Numbered from the stretch's first letter, positions 7,598 through 16,438 are shown. The stretch is DNA of 64,000 bases from JAYWDA01 sp043747555 (GCA_043747555.1 JAYTOY010000020.1:1-64000); one strand, 5' to 3'. A program made the numbers and translations. The notes: generated by a model not told the origin, from the sequence alone.

Positions 7598-8328
7598 TAA
7601 GGAGCCTCGCCTTTCATAAATTTTGCAAATACTGAATCTTGATCTGTGTCCAAGTCTTGAAATGTGCCATCAAATGCAACTTCGCCATTTTGCAGAAATG
7701 CAACACGATCACAAACCGCGACAGCCGTGGGCATATCATGGGTGACTAAAATAGAAGTCACCCCTTTTGATTTTAAAGTTAAAATTAACTCCTGAATTCG
7801 TTTGGTGTTGAACGGATCAAGACCTGCTGTGGGCTCATCATATAAAAGCACTCGCGGACTTAACATCATGGCGCGGGCCAGGCCGACTCGTTTTTGCATC
7901 CCGCCTGATAGTTGACCCGGAAAAACGTTTTCGTTTCCTTCTAGGCCAAACTCATTCAACATGTGTAAGATTTTTTCACGAATTTGATGTTGATCAAGGT
8001 TGGTGTGCTCTTTGAGCGGATAAGATAAATTTCCAAACACCGTCATTGAATCGAATAAAGCTCCACCTTGAAAGGCATAAGCCACTTTTTTTCTGATCTC
8101 GCCCAATTCTTTTTCGCGAAATTTTGAAATCTCTTGTCCTTCGATCCAAATTTCGCCGCTGTCAGGCTTTTCTAAGCCAATCAGGCTGCGAAGGATGACC
8201 GATTTGCCCGCCCCAGAGCCGCCGATCAAACCGATGCACTGTCCTTCTTGAACTTTAAACGTCACATTTTTGTGAACGACTTTTTTGCCATAGGATTTTC
8301 TGAAATTTTTTACTTCAATCATAGCCAT
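7597..8328 (-). CDS. mlaF: MlaF-like ABC transporter ATP-binding protein
   Basis: The 243-residue ABC ATPase has Walker A GGSGAGKS, signature LSGGMQKRVGLARA, Walker B LLYDEPTAGLDP and the H-loop LVTHDM. The GGMQKR variant and the downstream AVAVCDRVAFLQNG are typical of the MlaF/Ttg2A group. It powers phospholipid movement by the MlaE permease at the inner membrane. The start at 8328 has GGGTGA upstream; a second ATG two codons in is possible. It overlaps mlaE by 10 bases. Confidence 0.92.
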   Translation of the reverse strand: MAMIEVKNFRKSYGKKVVHKNVTFKVQEGQCIGLIGGSGAGKSVILRSLIGLEKPDSGEIWIEGQEISKFREKELGEIRKKVAYAFQGGALFDSMTVFGNLSYPLKEHTNLDQHQIREKILHMLNEFGLEGNENVFPGQLSGGMQKRVGLARAMMLSPRVLLYDEPTAGLDPFNTKRIQELILTLKSKGVTSILVTHDMPTAVAVCDRVAFLQNGEVAFDGTFQDLDTDQDSVFAKFMKGEAP

Positions 8329-9110
8329 CGTTCAATCACCCAAAATATTTTTGTTAAAAAGAAATCGCCAACCAGAATTAAAATAGACGCCATCACAACC
8401 GCCTTAGTTGTGGCTTGGCCGACTTCCTTCGTGCCATTTTTTACATTTAATCCATAGAAACAGGCCGAGACCGCGACAAAAAGTGCAAAGAAAAAAGTTT
8501 TTCCAAAACCAGACATATAATCTTTTAAAGTCACAGTCGTTACAATTTTCAAAAAATAAAACTGGGGATCAAGGCCCAGCTCAGAAGCGCCAACGATTAA
8601 ACTTCCAAAATTTCCTATGATATTAGAAAGTCCGCAGAGTAAAGGCAGGCAGATTAAACAAGCCAAAACTCGCGGGACAACAATCTTTTTAATCGGCGAA
8701 GTTCCTAATGCACGGATCGCATCAACCTGTTGTGTGACAACCATTGAACCAATCTCACTTGCGATGCCAGCACCAACTCGAGCGGCAAACATTAAGCTTG
8801 TAAAAACTGGCCCCATTTCGCGCAAAATAATAACGGCAACAAGTTTTGGAACATATAATTTTCCACCAAATTTTTCTAAGCCTAAGCCAAATTGTAAAGC
8901 CATCACCATGCCCGTGCTGACGGCAGTGATGAGCACTAAGGGCATTGATTTAAATCCAATCTGATAAACCTGTTCAATCAATAGCTTAAAGTAAATAGGT
9001 CCGCGAAAGGTATCGCGACAAATTTGATAAAATAAAACACCCCAGCCGCCTAGAAAAGTTAAAAGATCGATTCCGACAGCGGTAAAGGGGGAAGCTAGCA
9101 TTTGAATCAT
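8319..9110 (-). CDS. mlaE: MlaE-like ABC transporter permease
   Basis: The 263-residue integral membrane protein has an amphipathic N-terminus and about five hydrophobic segments. Family hallmarks are ILREMGPVFTSLMFAARVGAG, then SEIGSMVVTQQVDAIRALG, the conserved EIGxMxVTEQIDAL-type coupling loop. MlaE forms the transmembrane channel for phospholipid transport between the inner membrane and the MlaD ring. It overlaps the upstream lipoprotein gene by an ATGA at 9107-9110 and mlaF at its 3' end, so the four genes form one operon. Confidence 0.92.
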   Translation of the reverse strand: MIQMLASPFTAVGIDLLTFLGGWGVLFYQICRDTFRGPIYFKLLIEQVYQIGFKSMPLVLITAVSTGMVMALQFGLGLEKFGGKLYVPKLVAVIILREMGPVFTSLMFAARVGAGIASEIGSMVVTQQVDAIRALGTSPIKKIVVPRVLACLICLPLLCGLSNIIGNFGSLIVGASELGLDPQFYFLKIVTTVTLKDYMSGFGKTFFFALFVAVSACFYGLNVKNGTKEVGQATTKAVVMASILILVGDFFLTKIFWVIERWL

Positions 9111-9601
9111 GGTACTTTGAAGCCTTGCAGGAAGCGATCAAAGTAAATTAGGTCGATGCTAAATTTATCTTTTACCCCACCGTAAACTAGCGAGTACGAG
9201 CAGTTATTTTTTTTGAAAGTAAGAACTCGCATTTTGACAGCGACGCCATCGACGCTTCCTTGCGCGACCGTCTCCAGACTTTCGCGGCCACTGAAGGTTT
9301 TTGTTTCAGATGACAAAATCTTTAGATTTTCCAGAAAGTTCAATGTATCGGATTCAATTTGTTGAAGGGCTGGATCTGTTGGCGATCCACAATCTGAAAG
9401 ATAAGAAATCGTATTGCCATTTTTCTGACTGATCCAAGCCTTGTCAGCGCTTTTGTTGTCCATTGAAACAAATGGTTTTGCGGGTGGTTGAAAATCTACG
9501 TTCGATGATTTTGTTCCATTAGAACTGGGAAGATTGACGGAAACGCAGCCGCCCAGCAAAAAATAAAAAAGTGGAACACTGATTGATTTTAGATGTTTCA
9601 T
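9107..9601 (-). CDS. Small lipoprotein at the head of the Mla operon, function unknown
   Basis: The 164-residue protein has a lipoprotein signal ending in LLGGC (Cys 19), then a mature domain of mixed charge with two later cysteines and no family I recognise. Its position as first gene of a lipoprotein-MlaE-MlaF-MlaD operon suggests a periplasmic or outer-membrane partner of the lipid transporter, perhaps filling the place of MlaC or an auxiliary lipoprotein; that is inference from context. It overlaps mlaE by four bases. Confidence 0.75.
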   Translation of the reverse strand: MKHLKSISVPLFYFLLGGCVSVNLPSSNGTKSSNVDFQPPAKPFVSMDNKSADKAWISQKNGNTISYLSDCGSPTDPALQQIESDTLNFLENLKILSSETKTFSGRESLETVAQGSVDGVAVKMRVLTFKKNNCSYSLVYGGVKDKFSIDLIYFDRFLQGFKVP

Positions 9602-9634
9602 GAAGGTGCCTATTTCCTCTGTTGTCTCTGGGAC

Positions 9635-9661
9635 TTATCGGTTTCTTAACGATTAAGTTTG
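9635..9661 (-). promoter_or_regulatory. Sigma-28-like promoter for the Mla operon
   Basis: On the minus strand, CAAA (9661-9658), 15 bases, then ACCGATAA (9642-9635). This matches TAAA-N15-GCCGATAA at 10 of 12 positions with exact spacing. It ends 34 bases before the lipoprotein start codon. No better sigma-70 site stands out in the gap. It is unproven and could be chance. Confidence 0.35.
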
Positions 9662-9713
9662 ACGGACATTTTATGTGGGGAATCAGCTTTGGCCCTTTGT
9701 CGATGTCATGAGC

Positions 9714-9729
9714 TTGTCAGGCCTGACAA
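9714..9729 (+). promoter_or_regulatory. Perfect 16-bp palindrome, candidate activator site
   Basis: TTGTCAGGCCTGACAA at 9714-9729 is a perfect palindrome. Its centre is about 95 bases upstream of the start expected from the sigma-54-like promoter at 9790-9806, the usual distance for an enhancer-binding protein. It has no T-run after it, so it is not a terminator. Confidence 0.5.
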
Positions 9730-9789
9730 AAACACGTGGGCTTTTCTGCCAAAGCAACAGTTTAAACCCTTCATCCAGCCGCTTCGAGC

Positions 9790-9806
9790 TTGGCATATTA
9801 TGTGCT
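9790..9806 (+). promoter_or_regulatory. Sigma-54 (RpoN)-like promoter of the main flagellar operon
   Basis: TTGGCATATTATGTGCT at 9790-9806 has the essential GG (9792-9793) and GC (9804-9805) dinucleotides separated by exactly 10 bases, as in TTGGCAC-N5-TTGC. It sits 48 bases before the TPR protein start and is the only good promoter I see in the 250-base gap. Class II/III flagellar operons under RpoN are common. Confidence 0.5.
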
Positions 9807-9853
9807 GTTAACTTAGCTAAGACCCGAGTCAACATCCAGGATGGAGCAGACCG

Positions 9854-12613
9854 TTGTTTAGAAAATTTATTTTTGTTACAGTTGTTGTATTGTTAGGACT
9901 AAAGACTGGTGCAGATGCCGCGGCCATCAAGGGGCAAATCACAAACCAAAACGAAACGGTTCACGTCGAGTTCTCTGGACGAGAGTCTTGGAATTATGAT
10001 TTAAAAAAAGTTGTTATCAATAAAAAAAATTACATGCAGCTAACGATTGAATTATTAGATGACTCGGTGGCCACACAACTAAAAAATTTCAAAAGCCCTT
10101 TTGTTAAATCAGTCAGTGTCGATGCCGGTCCTGATAAGAAAAGCCTCGTTCTTTTTGAGCTGCCGCAAGAAAATATCGAAAGTTTCGATTATCTAACAGA
10201 TCAGCCATCGAGACTGATTGTTGATTTCTTTGTGGGCGCGGGAAAGCTAGAAGCCCCGGCAAAAGTTGCCGAAAAAAAACCTAAGAAGGTGACTCTAATA
10301 AATGATAAAAAGGGTCGGAAGCCCGCAACGGCAGATGTTTTGATTATCAACGACAAAGGTCCTGCTGGTGTGAGCGAAGCTCCAAAGCAAACCCTAGCTC
10401 AAGCAGAGGTTCGCTCTGGAATATTTGATGGTGGGGATCCTGGGTTTGATCGATTTTCTATAAAAGATTACGAGGTAAAAGAATCTTCCATTTTAAAAAG
10501 CAAAGATAACTACTATATTCCATTCCCTATACTAGCGCTTGATAATATAAACTGGAAAAAAGTTCGAGCGGCAGTTCCCGAGTATTCTATTCAGCCAAAT
10601 GACACTGATGAAAATAAACAGGCGCGCCTTCTTTTAACACTTTTTAAAAAAGGGCGATTCCAAGTTTATTTAAAGACTTTAGAATGGTTCGGGCAAAAAT
10701 ATCCCGAGTCCCAGTACAACGAAGTTATATCATTTATGACAGCCGACATCTTTTATAAAATTTGGCAAAATGACAATCGCGCAGCCGATTTTGATTTAGC
10801 GATCGAAAAATACAAAGAGGCCTTAAGAAAATTTCCAGACTCTATCTTAGCCGAAAGAGTTTCTTTGATGAACGGCTATCTGCAACTGGATCGGGGCGAC
10901 ACATTAGCTGCCATCAAAAATTTAAATGAACATATTCAAAATAAGCGTTATGGGGAAGCTCATGTTTTTTCAAAAGATTTAGCGCGCTTGGGTGTGGCCC
11001 TTTCCTATCTGAAGCTGAACAAATTTAATGAAGCGTTCCAAGCCTTAGACGATATCGAAAATAATTCGGCTCAGACTGATCTGAAAATGGAAGCTGCTTA
11101 CCGCAAAGGAGACGTGTTTGTTCAAGCAAAGAACTTTCCACGCGCTGTTGAAGAATACCAAAAAGCGTTAAAAACTTATCCGCAGGGGCAATCGATTTTG
11201 CCGAATGCCTTTTATAATCAGGCTGAATCTTTATTTATGATGGATAAATACCGCCAAAGCATGGACGTGTACCGTGAATTTGCCAAGCGTTTCCCATCAG
11301 ATAATCATGCACCATTTGCTTTGACCCGATTGGGCGAACTCATGGAAATTTTAGGAGCTGATAAAACACGAGTGATTGGTGCTTACCTTGAAACTTACTT
11401 TCGTTATGGCGAAAACCCCAGCGTTATCATTGCAAGGTTGCGCCTGCTCAGTGCTCGAATGAAAGGGATGAAAGTAAAAGACGTCGATACAACGGTGAAA
11501 GAAATTTTGGCCCTATCACAAAAGTTAGATATTCCCCACATCCAGCAGTTTGCGACCGTCATGATAGCGGATGGTTACAATCAAAGAGGCGATTACATCA
11601 AAGCCGTTGAACTTTTAGTTAAGTTTTTTCAACGAAATCCTACAGGCGTCGACGAAAACCAGCTGAAGAAAAGAATTGTTGCCAATATCAACGATAAAAT
11701 GCGTGAAGAAGTTGAAGGCGGAAAATTTATTGATGGCTTAAAGACACATCAAAAATTCGCTGATAATTGGTTGAAGGGCTCTCCTAGATTAGATACGGCC
11801 TTTTACTTAGGAAAAGCTTTTGAGCAAGGTGGAGCTCAGCAAGAGGCCGAAAAATATTATCAAGAGGTCTTAAATTCTTATTATGCCGCTTCAACAACTG
11901 ATAAAATAAAAGCCCTTTTGGTGCAAGAACATTTGCCTTCTATCGACAGTTTAAATTTGCGGTTGGCTAGCGTAACAGCCTATCAAGGGCAAATGAATAA
12001 AGCCTATGACTATTTAAAAAATATTAAAAATCCAGAGAAAATGCCTGACGAAGATCAAATCGAAAGAGTTGCCTTAGCCGTTAAACTTTTAGATAAGCGT
12101 GGGGATTCAGATTCGGCAATTAGATATTTGACCGAATTGATTAAGACATGGCAAGGGCAGCCAGCGCTATTAGCAGAACCCTATTTTGATTTAGCTGAAC
12201 TTGAAATCAAAGCTGGAAAAAAAGATGATGCAAAAAAATCTTTAGAAAAAGTAGATCGATTGATGAAGGACTCTAAAAATATTTCGCCAACGATCCATGC
12301 GGCCGCTTTAGAAAAGTTGGGTCAACTTTACTTCAACGATAAAGAATCAGAAAAATGCATCACGACATTCAAAGATTTGCTGGATTTATACGAAGAAAAA
12401 AAGCCGTTATCTTCCATTCGCTATCAGATGGGGAAAATGTATTTCGATCGAGGCGACATTCAAAAGGCCGCAAATGTTTGGAGTGAGTTTAAAAACGATA
12501 AAACAGGAGTCTGGCAACAATTGACCCAAGAAGAGCTGAAGGGTGTCGATTGGCAGGCCAATTACAAAAAATATCTAAAGAGGATTCCGGCGATGGTAGG
12601 GAAAACAAAATGA
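9854..12613 (+). CDS. Exported AMIN/TPR-repeat protein at the head of the flagellar operon
   Basis: The 919-residue protein has a signal peptide (residues 1-22), an AMIN-like domain (about 28-126; ending PSRLIVDFF), a Lys/Pro-rich linker, and a long array of TPR helices from about 280 to 905 (for example LAIEKYKEALRKFPDSILAE and VEEYQKALKTYPQGQ). AMIN domains target proteins to peptidoglycan or secretin complexes, and TPR arrays hold partners, so it is probably a periplasmic scaffold. As first gene of the flgBC-fliEF operon it may help assembly of the flagellum through the wall. The start is TTG 9854; its stop overlaps the next ATG by four bases. Confidence 0.8.
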   Translation: MFRKFIFVTVVVLLGLKTGADAAAIKGQITNQNETVHVEFSGRESWNYDLKKVVINKKNYMQLTIELLDDSVATQLKNFKSPFVKSVSVDAGPDKKSLVLFELPQENIESFDYLTDQPSRLIVDFFVGAGKLEAPAKVAEKKPKKVTLINDKKGRKPATADVLIINDKGPAGVSEAPKQTLAQAEVRSGIFDGGDPGFDRFSIKDYEVKESSILKSKDNYYIPFPILALDNINWKKVRAAVPEYSIQPNDTDENKQARLLLTLFKKGRFQVYLKTLEWFGQKYPESQYNEVISFMTADIFYKIWQNDNRAADFDLAIEKYKEALRKFPDSILAERVSLMNGYLQLDRGDTLAAIKNLNEHIQNKRYGEAHVFSKDLARLGVALSYLKLNKFNEAFQALDDIENNSAQTDLKMEAAYRKGDVFVQAKNFPRAVEEYQKALKTYPQGQSILPNAFYNQAESLFMMDKYRQSMDVYREFAKRFPSDNHAPFALTRLGELMEILGADKTRVIGAYLETYFRYGENPSVIIARLRLLSARMKGMKVKDVDTTVKEILALSQKLDIPHIQQFATVMIADGYNQRGDYIKAVELLVKFFQRNPTGVDENQLKKRIVANINDKMREEVEGGKFIDGLKTHQKFADNWLKGSPRLDTAFYLGKAFEQGGAQQEAEKYYQEVLNSYYAASTTDKIKALLVQEHLPSIDSLNLRLASVTAYQGQMNKAYDYLKNIKNPEKMPDEDQIERVALAVKLLDKRGDSDSAIRYLTELIKTWQGQPALLAEPYFDLAELEIKAGKKDDAKKSLEKVDRLMKDSKNISPTIHAAALEKLGQLYFNDKESEKCITTFKDLLDLYEEKKPLSSIRYQMGKMYFDRGDIQKAANVWSEFKNDKTGVWQQLTQEELKGVDWQANYKKYLKRIPAMVGKTK

Positions 12614-13458
12614 GTTTGATCGACTTTGGGCAATTAAAATTCCGTAGCTTAGCACTTAATAAATTAGCCCTTCAGGCTGAAAAAGTTTTAAAAGCTAATA
12701 CCGATATCCTTGTCTATGGCGCTGCTGGAACTGGGAAAACCTCTTGGTCAAGGAATCTGGCTAACCGAAAAGCTTCCCATGGGTGTCGTATCTTTGAAGG
12801 TCGGGACTTTGACTTTGATGATTTTTATCATACGGTGACGCAAGAGCTGATCGATACGGTGATCATTGAAGATATCGAGCAACTGTCCTTTTCGGATCAA
12901 TCCAAAATGTTGGTTTGGCTTGAAAATCCCTCTAAAAAGATTCGAACAATTTTTACAACAAGGGCTTCACTCTGGGAGCTGGTAGGACAGCAAAATTTTA
13001 GATCCGATCTATATTTTAAAATTTCTGTAGCGACCTTAAAGCTGCCTGAGTTGCAAGAAATGAAAGAAGACATTGCCGTTTTGTCGGAGCACTTTTTGGG
13101 CGTTTATCAAATTTTACACAATAGATCTGATTTAAGCTTGAGCGAAGCGGCCTTGATTAAGTTAAGCCGTTGGGATTGGCCTGGAAATTTTTCAGAGTTA
13201 GAAAATGTTCTTGAAAAAGCAGTCCTTCTTTCTGAAAGCCCGGACATACAAGAAGATGATATTGAGACCAATGATCGCGTGTCCCTATCGCCTCATGCCT
13301 TGCCAATTAAAAAATTGGCTGAGGTTGAACGCGATTTAATTATTCAAACGCTAAAGGTAACAGCTCAAAATCGTACTCGCGCGGCCGAGCTTTTAGGAAT
13401 TTCAATTAGAACTTTAAGAAATAAGATTCAAGATTACAAAGAGGAGGGACTTTTATGA
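12610..13458 (+). CDS. AAA+/Fis-HTH regulator lacking the sigma-54 contact loop
   Basis: The 282-residue protein resembles the core of NtrC-family activators: Walker A GAAGTGKT (37-44), a Walker B-like VIIEDIEQL, FRSDLYFKISVATLKLPELQ with the sensor arginine, WDWPGNFSELENVLEKAVLL, and a C-terminal Fis HTH (NRTRAAELLGISIRTLRNKI). The segment that should hold GAFTGA between Walker A and Walker B is missing and the Walker B acid pair is altered to ED. It has no receiver domain. I infer it cannot activate sigma-54 RNA polymerase by itself and may be a DNA-binding co-regulator or antagonist. ATGA overlaps on both sides tie it to the TPR gene and flgB. Confidence 0.82.
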   Translation: MSLIDFGQLKFRSLALNKLALQAEKVLKANTDILVYGAAGTGKTSWSRNLANRKASHGCRIFEGRDFDFDDFYHTVTQELIDTVIIEDIEQLSFSDQSKMLVWLENPSKKIRTIFTTRASLWELVGQQNFRSDLYFKISVATLKLPELQEMKEDIAVLSEHFLGVYQILHNRSDLSLSEAALIKLSRWDWPGNFSELENVLEKAVLLSESPDIQEDDIETNDRVSLSPHALPIKKLAEVERDLIIQTLKVTAQNRTRAAELLGISIRTLRNKIQDYKEEGLL

Positions 13459-13862
13459 GTGGATTGTTTGATAAAACAACCGCAGCACTTCAAACCTCGA
13501 TAAATATGCGCCAGATGCGGCACAATTTAACCGCCTCAAATATCGCTAATGCGGAAACTCCTGGTTATCACGCTAAAAAGCTCGATTTTGAAGAGGCCCT
13601 AGCTCGTGCAATTGATTTGGATGGAACGCGAAGCCTCAGTGCCAATCACCCCGAGCATTTTGCAACCGGAGGATCAAATCCTAGCGTCAGGCCAGAGATT
13701 TATGACAATCCCGAAGGTGCTATTAATAACGATGGAAATTCAGTCGACCTAGAGAAAGAAATGTCGGCCCTTTCTGAAAATGCCATTCTCTACAAAACGG
13801 CGATTCAATTAATCAACAAGAAAATGGCGGCCTTAAAGTACGCCGCTTCCGAGACAAAATAA
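13455..13862 (+). CDS. flgB: Flagellar basal-body rod protein FlgB
   Basis: The 135-residue protein has the rod-family N-terminus (NLTASNIANAETPGYHAKKL) and the C-terminal helix region with EMSALSENAILYKTAIQLINKK, diagnostic of FlgB. It forms part of the proximal rod next to FliE and FlgC. The length is typical. The start overlaps the AAA+ gene by ATGA, and flgC follows 25 bases later in the usual flgB-flgC-fliE order. Confidence 0.95.
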   Translation: MSGLFDKTTAALQTSINMRQMRHNLTASNIANAETPGYHAKKLDFEEALARAIDLDGTRSLSANHPEHFATGGSNPSVRPEIYDNPEGAINNDGNSVDLEKEMSALSENAILYKTAIQLINKKMAALKYAASETK

Positions 13863-13887
13863 ATGTTTGATGTAAGAGGGGGACACC

Positions 13888-14331
13888 ATGTCTGATTTTT
13901 TAAAAGGAATGCGAATCAGTTCAAGTGGAATGGCTGCGCAACGAATGCGAATGAACACCATTTCAAGCAACATCGCAAACATCAATACCACGCAAACTCC
14001 TGAGGGCGGACCTTACCGCCGAAAAGATGTCGTTTTTGAAGCGATGCCTGAAGCCAAGACCTTTGGCGATATCATCATGGCCACTGATCCAAGAAATGAT
14101 ATGCAACGGGTTCAAGTGACGGATGTTATTTCTGACCGTAAAGCGCCTCTTATGAAATATGAACCAGACCATCCTGATGCAAATCCAGATGGTTACGTTG
14201 CTTATCCAAACATTAATTTGATGGAAGAAATGACCAATATGATTCAGGCCAGCCGTGCGTATGAGGCCAACGTCTCGACGATGCAGGCTCAAAAAGATTT
14301 ATCGTTGAGCGCTTTAGAGATAGGTCGATAA
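13888..14331 (+). CDS. flgC: Flagellar basal-body rod protein FlgC
   Basis: The 147-residue protein starts with a rod-family domain (SSSGMAAQRMRMNTISSNIA) and ends with NLMEEMTNMIQASRAYEANV, the FlgC C-terminal motif. It contains the family segment NPDGYVAYPNINLMEEM. FlgC is a proximal rod subunit, exported by the flagellar type III system without a cleaved signal. It starts at ATG 13888 after GAGGGGG. An 85-base gap separates it from fliE. Confidence 0.95.
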   Translation: MSDFLKGMRISSSGMAAQRMRMNTISSNIANINTTQTPEGGPYRRKDVVFEAMPEAKTFGDIIMATDPRNDMQRVQVTDVISDRKAPLMKYEPDHPDANPDGYVAYPNINLMEEMTNMIQASRAYEANVSTMQAQKDLSLSALEIGR

Positions 14332-14416
14332 GGTCCTGTTTCATAATGAGAACAGCTAGAAGCTAGGAATTAACAGCAGGTTAGAGTAAAATATTAGAGG
14401 AAGGTTCGGTGTAGCC

Positions 14417-14755
14417 ATGGATGGTTTTACTGTCGGAAAAGCGGATCGATTTTTACAAACGGGTGCCATTGGCGACTCTAAATCCATCAGCATTCAAAAA
14501 CCTTCGGTCACAGGTGAAGTTGACACATCGAACTCAACTAGTTTTGCAGATACTTTGAAAGAGGCCATGGGCAATGTGAATCAACTGCAAAAAGCAGCTG
14601 ATCGTGGGGCTCAGGACTTAGCGACTGGCAAAACAGACAATGTTGCGGATGTTATGATCGCTACCGAAAAAGCAGACATCGCTTTACGAGTGATGGTGCA
14701 GGTGCGAAATAAAATTATCGATGCCTATCAAGAAATTATGAAAATGCAGGTTTAG
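14417..14755 (+). CDS. fliE: Flagellar hook-basal body complex protein FliE
   Basis: The 112-residue protein has the FliE C-terminal signature: SFADTLKEAMGNVNQLQKAA, ATGKTDNVADVMIATEKADI and LRVMVQVRNKIIDAYQEIMK. FliE joins the MS ring (FliF) to the proximal rod. The gene lies between flgC and fliF as in many bacteria. It starts with ATG 14417, 85 bases after flgC; the gap contains a short inverted repeat, CTGTT...AACAG, of unknown meaning. Confidence 0.94.
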   Translation: MDGFTVGKADRFLQTGAIGDSKSISIQKPSVTGEVDTSNSTSFADTLKEAMGNVNQLQKAADRGAQDLATGKTDNVADVMIATEKADIALRVMVQVRNKIIDAYQEIMKMQV

Positions 14756-14785
14756 TAAGAAGATATTTCAATTTCAGGAGCAAAA

Positions 14786-16438
14786 GTGAATAAGATTTTC
14801 GGTGGGTTGATCGTGCAGTTCAGAGAGTTTTTTAAAAATCTTGGTCCAACCAAGAGACTTTCTGTCATTGCTGTCACTGTGATTGCTGTTGCCGCACTTG
14901 CGACCATGACCATCATGGCCACAGGCCGAGATTATGTCCCGCTTTTAAGCAACGTTCCCTCCGACCAAATTTCAAGCATCATTGCTAAGTTGACTGAAAA
15001 AAATATTGCTTTTCAATTGCGCGATGAAGGTAAAACCATCGCTATCCCTAAAGACTTGCTGCATTCGACGCAAATGACTTTGATGGCTGAAATTGGTTCG
15101 CCGAAGATGGGAAATATTGGTTTAGAAATTTTTGATAAACAAGATTTCGGAATTAATTCTTACGCTCAAAAAATTAACTATCAGCGGGCTCTTCAAGGCG
15201 AGCTGATGCGTGCGATTAATACTTTAACGGCCGTCAAGCAATCCAAAGTCATCCTGGCATTACCGGCTAAAAAGACTTTTCTAGAGGATGGCGCGGCCGC
15301 ATCGGCTTCAGTGGTTGTAGAACTGCATCAGGGGAAGGAACTGTCAGCTGAGCAAGTTCGAGGAATTCGATATTTAGTCGCAAATGCAGTTGAAGCTATG
15401 GATCCAGATCGTGTCACGGTTTTGGACGAACGGGGAAAAGTACTGACACGTCAGAGCGATGGGTCCACGGCAGGGTCTTCAGACATTAATGATTTGAAAC
15501 AAAAAGTAGAATCTGATTTTGAAACGCGAATTGAAGCCATTCTTTCAAAAGTCGTCGGGCATGCCAAAGTGGTTGCTAAAGTAAATGCGACCTTAAATAA
15601 CAAAGTTGTTTCTTCTGTGGAAGAAAGTGTGGATCCAGATCGAACAGCCATTCGTGGGCAAACAACCGAAGAAGAATCGTTGGATGGATCAAGAACAAAT
15701 CCAGCTGGAGTGCCAGGATCAAGATCAAACCTGCCGGGCGCAGAAGACGCTGGGCAAGTTGGCTTTAAACAAGATGTAAAAAAGGAAATCAAAACAACAA
15801 ATTATGATGTTCCAAAAACAACTAGAAATATCAAAGAAGCGGCGGGTGCACTTGAGCGTGTCAGCGTGGCGGTTGTGGTTGATGGAATCCAAACTAATAC
15901 TATTAAAGAAGATGGAACAACTGAAACAAAATGGGCTCCTCGTTCAGCGGAAGAGTTAGCCAAGTATGAGTCTTTGGTCAAAAGTGCGGTGGGTTTCAAC
16001 GCGGCTCGTGGAGACAGTGTAAAAATTGAAAATATTCAGTTTCAACCAGAAGATTTTTCTGAAGCTGAAAGACTGCTGACAAATTTAGAGCGTCGAAAAC
16101 TTTTACATGCCTTATTTAAATGGGCCCTTCTTGGGTTCAGTTTAGCACTTTTCTTTTTCATCGTGGTTCGACCATTTATGCAATGGATCACTGATAGCTT
16201 CCAGGATTCAGTGGAAGAAATGTTACCACGAACTATCGAAGAACTTGAAGAGTTGCAATCTGTAGATAGCACATTGCCAGGCATGTCGACGGCTCTGCCA
16301 ATTTTGCAAGAGTCCGTAGATCCTGAAAAAGCCGAGGCTGAATTATTAAAAGATCGTATTATGGGCATCATGCAAAAAGACGAAGAGAAGTCTTCGAACG
16401 CCTTTGGCATGTGGCTGGTAAGAAAGGACGGACCTTAA
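14786..16438 (+). CDS. fliF: Flagellar MS-ring protein FliF
   Basis: The 550-residue protein has two membrane segments, near residues 25-46 and 444-466, flanking the periplasmic ring-building motifs (for example YVPLLSNVPSDQISSIIAKL, and NYDVPKTTRNIKEAAGALERV in the RBM3 region). The C-terminal cytoplasmic tail, EELEELQSV onward, binds FliG. FliF forms the inner-membrane ring on which the export gate and switch assemble. The start is GTG 14786 after CAGGAG. Its TAA shares one base with the fliG ATG. Confidence 0.95.
   Translation: MNKIFGGLIVQFREFFKNLGPTKRLSVIAVTVIAVAALATMTIMATGRDYVPLLSNVPSDQISSIIAKLTEKNIAFQLRDEGKTIAIPKDLLHSTQMTLMAEIGSPKMGNIGLEIFDKQDFGINSYAQKINYQRALQGELMRAINTLTAVKQSKVILALPAKKTFLEDGAAASASVVVELHQGKELSAEQVRGIRYLVANAVEAMDPDRVTVLDERGKVLTRQSDGSTAGSSDINDLKQKVESDFETRIEAILSKVVGHAKVVAKVNATLNNKVVSSVEESVDPDRTAIRGQTTEEESLDGSRTNPAGVPGSRSNLPGAEDAGQVGFKQDVKKEIKTTNYDVPKTTRNIKEAAGALERVSVAVVVDGIQTNTIKEDGTTETKWAPRSAEELAKYESLVKSAVGFNAARGDSVKIENIQFQPEDFSEAERLLTNLERRKLLHALFKWALLGFSLALFFFIVVRPFMQWITDSFQDSVEEMLPRTIEELEELQSVDSTLPGMSTALPILQESVDPEKAEAELLKDRIMGIMQKDEEKSSNAFGMWLVRKDGP

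Noticed and set aside
9675..9896. Open frame of 73 codons over the promoter region of the TPR gene
   Set aside because: It overlaps the palindrome, the sigma-54-like site and the signal peptide start of the real gene, and has no homology.
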